From CAZOIA01 sp964579675 (GTDB taxonomy: Bacteria; Planctomycetota; Phycisphaerae; UBA1845; PWPN01), in assembly GCA_964579675.1 (NCBI GenBank), contig CAZOIA010000046.1:1-30284 (forward strand): 30,284 nucleotides of DNA, read 5' to 3'. The notes beneath the pieces were generated by a model. That model saw only the letters and a program-made list of their open reading frames with translations. It was not told the origin of the DNA and did not search any database. The translations under genes and the position numbers were made by a program. This document shows positions 6,296 to 13,498 of the stretch, one piece after another (the first letter of the stretch is position 1; the number at the start of each line of letters is the position of its first letter).

Positions 6296-8946
6296 GCGTG
6301 GTTGCTGGTCTGCTCATCCTGTGTGCGAATTGGCTGACCGGCCCGGGCGCCCCCGGGGCCGACGCCAAGGAATCCCCGCAAACCCAGAAGTCCGCCGAGG
6401 TGAAGAAGTCCGTCCAGGCACAGATCGCTGAACTTCTTGACCGTGCCACCACCGCCGAAACGGACGCCGAGAAGATGCTCGCCCAGGCGGAGAACCTTCT
6501 CTGGCGGGGGCGGCATTCGCTTGACAAGCTGGGGTCCGGTTTCCTGAGCGCCGACATCACGCGAACCCGGGGGCGGGTATGCCTGATCGCCTGGCAGCGC
6601 GATGCCGACAATACGGCGCAGCGCGACGAGGCAAAACGGTTCCTGATGAAGGCGCGGGAGGAGTACGAGCAGCTCAAAGAGCGGGCCGATGAAGAGGCGG
6701 CCGAGCTCTTGGATAAAGTGCGCAAGGGCAAACCCGAGCGGAACCCGGCGTATCGCCGGGCCCTGGGCCTGCGCTCGCGGGCGAATTATGCGATCGCCTG
6801 GACGGACTACAATCTGGGTCTCGTGGCCGACGGGGCCGAACGCGCCTCTCATATCGACAGTGCCATCGAGCGGTTCAAACCGTTCACGAGCGGCGGGTAT
6901 CGCAGCCACCCGATCGTCGCCGACTGTTTTCTCGGTCAGGCCCTGTGCTACTACGAGCTGGGGCGGTACGGCGACGTGACTAGCCTGCTGGAGCCGGCCG
7001 AGGCCGACAACACCCCGGAGATGATCTTCAAACGGATGACGTACCTTCGGTTGAAGAGCTATCAGCAGCAGTCGCGCCACCGCCAACTGGACGAGGCCGC
7101 TGACAAGTACTTCGCGTCGCTGGCCGACAAGAACAAGCTCGACTCGATCGAGCTGGGCATGGCGGTGGAGTGGGCCCGGAGCCTGGCCGCCCTGGCCGGC
7201 GACCCGGAGGCGAACCCCTACTACAAGCAGTACCAGAACCGTCTCGACCGGGTCGCCAAGATGGTCTACCCCTACGGTGATCCCTGGCGGAGCGAGTTGG
7301 CCGAGGTCGCCGGTAAGACTGCGGGGTCTTCTCTCTTCACTTGTCTCATTGTCGCCCGTGGGCACTTCACTGCCGGGAGGTACGCCGAAGCGCTCGGTGA
7401 GATCGCCAAATGCCTCGACGCTGCCGGGGGCCGGACTCCGGATGCCGACGAGAGCCTGCTCGCCGACCTGCGTTACACGCAGGCGGCCGCCGCCTGGAAC
7501 CTGAAACGCTGGCACCAGGCTCACCGGTATGCTTTCGAGTTCCTGCGTTACCACGCCGGCGATCGCCGCGCCGACGACGTGTGCAGCCGAGGTCTCCAGG
7601 CCGGGCTCAAGGCAATCGAACAGAAAACGCAAGCCGACGGGCCGGGAGTCGATGCCGCTGATTTCCTGCGGTTCCTGACGTTCGCCGAGAAGAATCTTCC
7701 CGAGAACCCCGAGGTGCTCAAGGCGGCCTGGTACCGGGGGAACCTGCTGCTCAAGGCCGGGAAATACGCTGAGGCGGAGCAGGCCCTCCAGGCCATTGAG
7801 CCTTCATCGCCGGTCTACCGCTACGCCCAGTACGGCCTGGCGCTGGCCGCGTTCAAGCAGGCCGAAGTCATCGCGCAAGCCGAGAAGAAGGACCCCGCAG
7901 CGCGAGCTAAGCTGCTGGCGCGCTCGGCAGGGGCGGTCAGGCAATACGTCGAGGCCGCCGCCGGCGGTCTGCCGGCGGATGAGCACGAGGCAGCCCAAGC
8001 GATGATCGACGTCGCCCTGGCGACGGGGCAACACCTGTTGGACCTGCCCGCACCCGACCATCGCGCCACCCTCGCCCTTCTCCGTCACGTCGAAAGCCTG
8101 GTCAAGGCCCTGGGGGAGCCGGACCGCGTAGCCGATCAGCGGCTTGCACTGAGCATCGAGGCGTACATCGTGGCCGGCCAACTCGACGCGGCGGGCAGGC
8201 AAATCGATGCCGTCCTCGACTACCGGGCGGGCAGTGCACACGCCGCCCGCGCCTTTGCCAACATCGCCGATACACTCGAAGAGAGATACGAACGCCTGAT
8301 GCAAGACAACCAGGATGCCCAGGCGCGGCGGCTTGGCGAGAGACTTCTGGGCATCTACACGTTCCTGCTTGATTATGTGAGCCGGAGCAAGGACGCTGCG
8401 GTGGCCGACCAGGAGATTCCCGTTCGGCGCCGCCTCGCCCGGGCGCTCCTGCGCCAGGGGAACCACCGGGCGGCGATCTCGCACTATGAGTGGCTGCTGG
8501 GCAAGGTCCCGCTCGAAAAAGCGGGCGACGTGCTGCAGGGTCTGGCGACGGCCCAAGAGGAGCTGCGGGACTACGATTCAGCGGCCAAGACGTGGCGCAC
8601 GCTCGCCCGGGGGCTTGAAGACAACTCCGAGGGCTGGTTCGAGGCACGTTATCATCTTATCCTTTGCCATCACAAGGCGGGTCGTCAGGAGCACGCGCGG
8701 AAGCTGCTGGCATACTTCCGGCTGCAGTGCCCCCACATCGCGTCCGAGGTGTGGCGGCGGCAGTTCGACGCCCTCGAGCAGGAGTTGGCCGGTCCGCGTC
8801 CTGGTGGTAGCGGCCCGTCGGCGGCGCATCCGCGGGGCGGCCGTGCGTTCGTGCCCGGGAAGCGATACGCATCGCGCAATACGTGTGACTGCGCGATCGC
8901 CGGGGCTTCTCCGCAGCGGCCGGGCCTAGGGGGACGCACGGTCTGA
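6292..8946 (+). CDS. Large exported TPR-repeat (alpha-solenoid) protein
   Basis: An 884-aa protein made mostly of helical repeats. The first 25 residues form a short hydrophobic leader ending GADA, so export to the periplasm is likely. TPR-like helix pairs are readable throughout, for instance around 480-520 (ALQAIEP following an NLLLKAGKYAEAEQ-type unit), 700-740 and 745-800 (GLATAQEELRDYDSAA). The last 60 residues (from about 825) are Gly/Pro/Arg-rich and unlike the rest. It starts with a GTG that overlaps the second exbD stop. TPR solenoids usually bind peptides or other proteins, so it may be the periplasmic partner or scaffold of the vWA/ExbB/ExbD unit; that is inference from position. 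No catalytic motif was seen. Confidence 0.8.
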   Translation: MSVVAGLLILCANWLTGPGAPGADAKESPQTQKSAEVKKSVQAQIAELLDRATTAETDAEKMLAQAENLLWRGRHSLDKLGSGFLSADITRTRGRVCLIAWQRDADNTAQRDEAKRFLMKAREEYEQLKERADEEAAELLDKVRKGKPERNPAYRRALGLRSRANYAIAWTDYNLGLVADGAERASHIDSAIERFKPFTSGGYRSHPIVADCFLGQALCYYELGRYGDVTSLLEPAEADNTPEMIFKRMTYLRLKSYQQQSRHRQLDEAADKYFASLADKNKLDSIELGMAVEWARSLAALAGDPEANPYYKQYQNRLDRVAKMVYPYGDPWRSELAEVAGKTAGSSLFTCLIVARGHFTAGRYAEALGEIAKCLDAAGGRTPDADESLLADLRYTQAAAAWNLKRWHQAHRYAFEFLRYHAGDRRADDVCSRGLQAGLKAIEQKTQADGPGVDAADFLRFLTFAEKNLPENPEVLKAAWYRGNLLLKAGKYAEAEQALQAIEPSSPVYRYAQYGLALAAFKQAEVIAQAEKKDPAARAKLLARSAGAVRQYVEAAAGGLPADEHEAAQAMIDVALATGQHLLDLPAPDHRATLALLRHVESLVKALGEPDRVADQRLALSIEAYIVAGQLDAAGRQIDAVLDYRAGSAHAARAFANIADTLEERYERLMQDNQDAQARRLGERLLGIYTFLLDYVSRSKDAAVADQEIPVRRRLARALLRQGNHRAAISHYEWLLGKVPLEKAGDVLQGLATAQEELRDYDSAAKTWRTLARGLEDNSEGWFEARYHLILCHHKAGRQEHARKLLAYFRLQCPHIASEVWRRQFDALEQELAGPRPGGSGPSAAHPRGGRAFVPGKRYASRNTCDCAIAGASPQRPGLGGRTV

Positions 8947-8965
8947 ACGGGATCGGTGGGAATCC

Positions 8966-11563
8966 ATGATCGACTGGGGCCTTTTTGGCCGGATGCTGGG
9001 GATTCCGGAACAGGTGGCCGAGCCGACGGTCTACCAGCTCCTCGGCCTGACCGACCCGAGGACCATCACGCCCGAGTTGGTAGAGCACGCCCTGAATGAG
9101 CGGAAGAAGCTGCTGCGACAGAACATCCCCGGGCCGCAGTTCATCCCGATCGTCGCCCTTTTCGAGAAGGAGCTGGATCGGGCGGCAGGGATCCTGCTCG
9201 ACTCCGGAAAGCGAAATGCATATCACGAGCGCATCCTCCGTGAAGCCCACGGGCGAAGGAAAGTCCTCAAGGCCAGATCTGCTCGGCAGCGTCTGATCCG
9301 GGCCGCCCGCGAGGTGATCCGGGCCGCCCTCAGTCAGGACGGAACGCTTGAAGATGAGCGCCGGCCCGCGCTGGCCGGGCGGCTTCGGGCCATCGGCGTA
9401 CCCGCGCCCGACATCCAGCAGGTCCTGGCCCAGATTCCCAGGCCGACGCCGGAGACGACCAGGCCAACCGACCAGGAGAAGGAGTTCTTCGTCAATGCGG
9501 TTGACCTCGCCATCCGTCACGGGCTGCTAACCAAGGGCGACGAACGCAAGCTCTCGGACCTGGCGGACAAGCTGCATATTCCGCGGGACGCCGCGACCAG
9601 GACGATCAACCACCGCCTCGAGGCCAGCGGTGCCCGCCGGGGCGAGCGCGATGCTGCGTTCTTGAAGGCACGGTTTGCCGAACAAGTTCGCCGCCAACAT
9701 CCCGATCGCCGCTGCACGGAGCAGCAGCGCGCCAACCTGCTCGCCCTGGCCGCGTCGCAGGGGGTGCCGGCCGACGTTGCCCGCGAGGTGCTGACCGAAC
9801 ACCTGGAGCCCGCCGGGCCACCACTGCCTCGCGAGGGCGGCACGCCCGCCAGCGACGCTGCCCGCGGTGACGACGCCGATGAAATCCAGGAAATCCTCCA
9901 GATCATCGACGACCACTACGACCGGTTCGAGAAGAGACGGCCCCGCGTTCCTCGCGCGGTCTGGCAAGTCGGCATACCGGGTGCCGCGATCGTGATCTTC
10001 TCGTTGTTCTTCCTGGTCTATCACGATGCAATGTCAGAGCAAAAAGCCGGACCGGCGCCGCAGCCGCCGGCCTTGCAGCAATCCTCTGATCGCCGGTCAC
10101 AGCAGCCAGAGTCCGAACGCCCGTCGGATGAGACACCGCCGGTCACGGAGCCTGGCGTCGCCGAACCGACGCACACTCGCTCGGGCACCGAACCGCCGCC
10201 GATGGCCAGGCCCCGTGACCCGATCAGGCCGATCCTCAGGGATCCGGGCCCGGCACCGCTCGAAGACCGCCCGTCGGGCGCCCCGGCGCGAGAACCCGAG
10301 CCGCCCGTCCGCCGCGACGTCGGAACGTCGTTCACCAAGCAGCTGCGTGGCCTTTACTCCAGCGGCGGCACAGCGGACGCGCTGCTCACCGACGTAGCCC
10401 TGACCATGCTGGCCGGTTGCGCAAAGGCCGGCGAGTTTGCCGACGTGCCCGGCCCGTGGTCCGCCGAACTCAGCCGACTGATCACAAGCCTCGATCCCTC
10501 GGCAGAGTTGACCCTAGGGGTCACAGTGCCCGCAGAGGCGGGGCCGATATCGCTGCCCGCCGCGCCACCGGCGAAGGATTCGGATTCCATCGATGCCCTT
10601 CGCAAACAAATCACCTCGGCGTCCCCCGAGGCCCGGTATCCCGCGATCGAGGAACTGCGCATTCTCAACAGCCCGGCGGCGGCTGATGTGCTTCTGACCG
10701 CACTGGAGGGCGGGGCCAGAAAAAGCCTCAAGACGTCCTGTCGCATCCTGCGGGCCCTGCGTACCATGAGCGATCCCAGTATCCCGCGAAGGCTGGTCGA
10801 GGTCATCCCTAAGAGTCATCCCCAGCTCGCGTACCTGATTGTCCAGGCCCTGATCGAGGAGACCGGCGTTTACGCCCGCGGCGGGGCCCGGCTTCCGTTC
10901 AAGCATAACCGTGGGCAACTGGAGGGTTGCGTCCGGTGGTGGGACGGCAAGCAGAAGCAGGGGCGGCTTGTATGGGGTGCGGGCCGATCCTATCGCCCGG
11001 ACCCGGACTTGGAAGCCCGGGATGCCGGTGCAAGACCGTGGCAGCCCGATCCCCTGCCCGCCAGGCTCATCGCCGCGACCGCCGACTATGCCACCCAGAC
11101 CACCGGGATCCTGCACGCATACCACTGGGAGGAAAACGCCGCCAACAACGAGGGCGGACCCGATCCAGAACCCCTTGCGGATGACGGGGCCGACCTCGCG
11201 GCAACACTGCTCGCAGCGCTCGACGCGCTCGTCGATCAGCTCAGCCGGCTTGTCCGGGAGCACCCCGACGGGGAGAGTCATGCTGTCAAAGCAGATGTCG
11301 CTGAGTTGGAGAGAGACACACGCGCCCTGGCCTGCGATACCGCGCTGCAGAAGGCCGCAGTGAGCCTGGACGCCGCAGGACGCTTGCTCGAGCTGCTCGT
11401 TCAGGAGTCGGACGCTCAAGGCCAGCGGGAATCGACGCTCGAGGCCATTCGCCGGCAACGAGAGGCGGCAATCTCCGACGCCCCGGACGTCATTCACGAG
11501 ATCCGGGAGTGTGCCTACTACGACCTGGTCCTGTGGGACCTGCTTTGTCAGGTGAACGAGTGA
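8966..11563 (+). CDS. J-domain-like membrane protein with helical and HEAT-like repeats
   Basis: An 865-aa protein not assignable to a named family. Residues about 18-90 resemble a J-domain (YQLLGL near the start, ending LLDSGKRNAYHERIL), but the HPD tripeptide that activates DnaK is missing. Three similar three-helix units follow (about 105-155, 168-225, 228-285), each ending in a G-V/I-P-x-D/A-x-A/I pattern such as GVPADVAREVL. One TM helix lies at about 333-353, then a long Pro/Ser/Glu-rich linker (355-450), a HEAT-like segment (about 540-640) and a helical C-terminal region. The likely topology is N-terminus cytoplasmic and C-terminus periplasmic. It lies 19 bases after the TPR gene. It may link cytoplasmic and periplasmic parts of the operon's machine; this is inferred. 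Confidence 0.7.
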   Translation: MIDWGLFGRMLGIPEQVAEPTVYQLLGLTDPRTITPELVEHALNERKKLLRQNIPGPQFIPIVALFEKELDRAAGILLDSGKRNAYHERILREAHGRRKVLKARSARQRLIRAAREVIRAALSQDGTLEDERRPALAGRLRAIGVPAPDIQQVLAQIPRPTPETTRPTDQEKEFFVNAVDLAIRHGLLTKGDERKLSDLADKLHIPRDAATRTINHRLEASGARRGERDAAFLKARFAEQVRRQHPDRRCTEQQRANLLALAASQGVPADVAREVLTEHLEPAGPPLPREGGTPASDAARGDDADEIQEILQIIDDHYDRFEKRRPRVPRAVWQVGIPGAAIVIFSLFFLVYHDAMSEQKAGPAPQPPALQQSSDRRSQQPESERPSDETPPVTEPGVAEPTHTRSGTEPPPMARPRDPIRPILRDPGPAPLEDRPSGAPAREPEPPVRRDVGTSFTKQLRGLYSSGGTADALLTDVALTMLAGCAKAGEFADVPGPWSAELSRLITSLDPSAELTLGVTVPAEAGPISLPAAPPAKDSDSIDALRKQITSASPEARYPAIEELRILNSPAAADVLLTALEGGARKSLKTSCRILRALRTMSDPSIPRRLVEVIPKSHPQLAYLIVQALIEETGVYARGGARLPFKHNRGQLEGCVRWWDGKQKQGRLVWGAGRSYRPDPDLEARDAGARPWQPDPLPARLIAATADYATQTTGILHAYHWEENAANNEGGPDPEPLADDGADLAATLLAALDALVDQLSRLVREHPDGESHAVKADVAELERDTRALACDTALQKAAVSLDAAGRLLELLVQESDAQGQRESTLEAIRRQREAAISDAPDVIHEIRECAYYDLVLWDLLCQVNE

Positions 11564-11651
11564 AGGATATCAGGCGATTCGAAGGCGAGCGATTGTGATC
11601 CACCGTTGGGCGCGGTCCTGCCGGTGTGCCCTGATGATAAGAAGGCAGGCA

Positions 11652-12437
11652 ATGACACGAATGACAACGCCTCTGCTCGCTGGCGCCGTCTGCTGGGTCT
11701 GGGGTGTCTCGACATGCTTTGCCCCCGCGCCGGCAAGCCAGCCCGCCGAGCAGGAGGCCCTCGCCGGGGAGATCGCCCGGCTCTGCAGGGCCGTCCTCGA
11801 CAATCCGCTCGATTCAACCGCCGGCGCGGAGCTGAGAGAGCTGCGCCACCGTCAACAACAGCAGCGCCACCAGGCCCTGGACGGACTGATCAAGGGGCTG
11901 CAGGCTTATCGCGACGGCAAACGCGTGGGCGCGATGGCCGGGCTGGCTAGGGCGGTGCAATCGCCCTATGTCGTTGACCTGGCCAACGCGATTCTGCCCT
12001 CAACTCTTGCTGAAATCGTCGAGCAGACCAGGCGAACGATTCAACCCGGCGGTTGTCCGATGTGCGGCCAGACAGGAGAGGCCGACTGCCGGAGATGCAG
12101 CGGTACCGGGATCAGGATGTGTCCCTCGTGTAAAGGAACAGGCGATCAGCGAACAAAGACTCACCGGGGTGCCCGATCCACCGGCCCGCTTGTCGTTTGC
12201 CACGAGTGCAACGGGACGGGGGCGGTGCCGTGCCCTCACTGCAACGGTCGAGGCGTTGTGCCGTGCCCGAAGTGCCAGGGAAAGGACGCCGGCGACTCCG
12301 CGGCAGGCCCTCGCCTTGCACCCGAGGCCGGGGCCGCCGTCGAGAAGCTGATCGGACTGGCCGGTTATCTGAGGGACGGCGGCATAGACCTCTATTCACC
12401 CAAAGCCTTGAAACGTTCGCCCAGGCTGAGCAAGTGA
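11652..12437 (+). CDS. Exported protein with DnaJ-type CxxCxGxG zinc finger
   Basis: About 261 aa. A leader (about 8-25) suggests export; a Cys after GVST is not a good lipobox. A helical segment (35-130) is followed by six CxxC motifs from residue 135 to about 212, including CRRCSGTG, CPSCKGTG, CHECNGTG and CPHCNGRG, which is the zinc-binding pattern of DnaJ. No J-domain is present. The open frame reaches back to a GTG at 11595, but I chose the ATG at 11652 because GAAGG lies six bases upstream and the leader then starts directly. It is the last gene of the run, 88 bases after the J-like gene. The two DnaJ-like modules thus occur in two neighbouring proteins. Function is unknown. Confidence 0.75.
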   Translation: MTRMTTPLLAGAVCWVWGVSTCFAPAPASQPAEQEALAGEIARLCRAVLDNPLDSTAGAELRELRHRQQQQRHQALDGLIKGLQAYRDGKRVGAMAGLARAVQSPYVVDLANAILPSTLAEIVEQTRRTIQPGGCPMCGQTGEADCRRCSGTGIRMCPSCKGTGDQRTKTHRGARSTGPLVVCHECNGTGAVPCPHCNGRGVVPCPKCQGKDAGDSAAGPRLAPEAGAAVEKLIGLAGYLRDGGIDLYSPKALKRSPRLSK

Positions 12438-12450
12438 CAACCAGGATCGC

Positions 12451-13011
12451 TCACCGGTTCACGTTCTTGAACGCCGCCAGCAACTCCGCCAGCCCATGGG
12501 GGAAGGACTCAGTTTCACTCGCGATTTCGTAGGGGGTGATGCCCGCTGGCGGGTCGATCCGCCGGTCGGGCCAGCATGCGTCCAGCAGATCGACGATGTC
12601 AGCCATGCCGCCCGCGCTGGCAACCGCCTGAGTCGGCAAAGCGTGACTTGGAGCGACCCCGGGCAGGTAGTGCGTCAGCCAGCCGCGGACCTGATCCAGG
12701 TCTTCGGGCAACGCACCAGTGGGCAGCGGTGGGCCGGCCGCAGCCGCAACCTTCGTTCCCTCCGAGCGATAGCGACGCACGCCCCGGTCGGTAAGGAGCC
12801 ACTGCTCGGTTCGGCGGTCGCTGCTGTTCAGCTCGATGCCCACGATGGGTGCCCGAACGTCGCCGTCAAACACCGCGCACCACCAGATCAGATCGCGGTG
12901 CGTCGCCCGGCCGCTGCCCGCCATCGGCATCCGGCTCGGCCGCGAACAGCCGACGATCGCCGCCGCAGCAAGGGCCGATACCACCAATAACTGGAATCTG
13001 GAGATAACCAT
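12451..13011 (-). CDS. Small lipoprotein of unknown function
   Basis: A 186-aa protein with a clear lipoprotein leader: basic start, hydrophobic run, then AAAAIVGC with the acceptor Cys at 22. The mature part has no family motif I recognise; it includes EQWLLTDRGVRRYRS and a Pro-rich stretch, and ends with a short helix. I start it at the ATG at 13011 because that gives a standard leader and a promoter-like sequence overlaps the upstream alternative at 13059. It converges on the operon to its left, with only 13 bases between the stops, and is divergent from the RCC1-like gene. Confidence 0.65.
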   Translation of the reverse strand: MVISRFQLLVVSALAAAAIVGCSRPSRMPMAGSGRATHRDLIWWCAVFDGDVRAPIVGIELNSSDRRTEQWLLTDRGVRRYRSEGTKVAAAAGPPLPTGALPEDLDQVRGWLTHYLPGVAPSHALPTQAVASAGGMADIVDLLDACWPDRRIDPPAGITPYEIASETESFPHGLAELLAAFKNVNR

Positions 13012-13047
13012 TCGCCAACCGTTCCCCTGTCCGGGTGCCCCGGCGGC

Positions 13048-13076
13048 ATTGTGATGCACCGGGCGCCGGACGGCAA
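13048..13076 (-). promoter_or_regulatory. Candidate promoter of the small lipoprotein gene
   Basis: On the minus strand, TTGCCG (13076-13071), 17 bases, then CACAAT (13053-13048). Four of six positions match in each hexamer. It predicts a transcript start near 13041, about 30 bases before the ATG at 13011. Confidence 0.35.
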
Positions 13077-13097
13077 GTTACTCTCTCATGAACGACA

Positions 13098-13110
13098 AGT
13101 GTGGCACACT
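13098..13110. promoter_or_regulatory. Interrupted palindrome, possible operator
   Basis: AGTGTG-G-CACACT is a 13-base perfect dyad with one central base. It lies between the two divergent promoters, about 80 bases upstream of the plus-strand -35 and about 20 bases upstream of the minus-strand -35. A regulator site is possible; no regulator gene is adjacent. Confidence 0.3.
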
Positions 13111-13188
13111 GGCGGGGCAGCTCCACCTTGGGGATCTGGATTGAGGTCATGCCAGCCGGTCCGGCCGGATAAAGCAGCACTTTGTCAC

Positions 13189-13217
13189 TTGACAGGGACG
13201 CTCTCGGTGGATACGCT
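13189..13217 (+). promoter_or_regulatory. Candidate promoter of the RCC1-like gene
   Basis: A perfect -35 TTGACA (13189-13194) is followed after 17 bases by TACGCT (13212-13217), a weak -10. A transcript would begin near 13224 and carry a leader of about 275 bases that includes the duplicated segment and hairpin. Confidence 0.45.
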
Positions 13218-13227
13218 ACACGGTTCG

Positions 13228-13319
13228 TGTGTGGAGTGGTGAAAAAGCGAGAAGCGAAACGCGTATCAGTAAGAAAAGTGGCGTTTTGGGCTTGTGCGGC
13301 GGGGTCTGGTCGTCTGTCG
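13228..13319 (+). repeat. Diverged upstream copy of the RCC1 gene 5' end (second copy 13469-13559)
   Basis: Bases 13228-13319 repeat 13469-13559, which holds the ribosome binding site and signal-peptide start of the RCC1-like gene. From 13261 and 13501 onward, 55 of 59 bases agree. The upstream copy has ACG (13259-13261) where the gene has its ATG, and its reading frame (RISKKSGVLGLCGGVWSSV) then runs into the adjacent inverted-repeat element. It is either a truncated paralogue or a tandem duplication of the 5' end. Confidence 0.8.
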
Positions 13320-13320
13320 T

Positions 13321-13441
13321 CGGGTGGCACTGTCAAGGAAACGGTCCGCCAGGACCGGTTCCTTGGCAGTGGTGCAAGCCCAGTGCCAGGTCCCACGGCC
13401 AAGCTCCGCTCGTTCCTCGCTGCGATTGACCGTGCCACCCG
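13321..13441. mobile_element. 121-bp element bounded by inverted repeats (MITE-like)
   Basis: CGGGTGGCAC begins at 13321 and its exact reverse complement GTGCCACCCG ends at 13441. Extending inward, 15 of 16 bases pair (13321-13335 region against 13426-13441, with one mismatch). No coding capacity and no convincing target-site duplication were seen. It sits exactly at the end of the upstream duplicate, so it may be an insertion that truncated that copy. Confidence 0.45.
13329..13370 (+). promoter_or_regulatory. Strong leader hairpin upstream of the RCC1-like gene
   Basis: A 19-bp stem (13329-13347 with 13352-13370) encloses the 4-base loop GCCA. It has 17 Watson-Crick pairs, one G-U and one A-G mismatch. 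No U-tract follows. Its left arm shares about eight bases (ACTGTCAA) with the outer inverted repeat, so the local hairpin and the long-range stem exclude each other. Confidence 0.6.
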
Positions 13442-13498
13442 GCCGTGACCCGCAGGGGAGCACGCCGGTGTGTCCAGTGGTGAAGAAGGAGAGTCAAA

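Larger units (their letters stand above)
13012..13498. other. Divergent regulatory region and leader, about 490 bases
   Basis: This region between the lipoprotein and the RCC1-like gene contains no intact gene. It holds a minus-strand promoter, an interrupted palindrome, a plus-strand promoter with a perfect -35, a diverged copy of the RCC1 gene's 5' end, and an inverted-repeat element with a strong hairpin. Each is listed separately. Confidence 0.6.

Noticed and set aside
6241..7632. Minus-strand open frame (463 aa) opposite the TPR gene
   Set aside because: It is a GC-driven shadow; the plus-strand gene is translationally coupled to exbD and shows TPR patterns.
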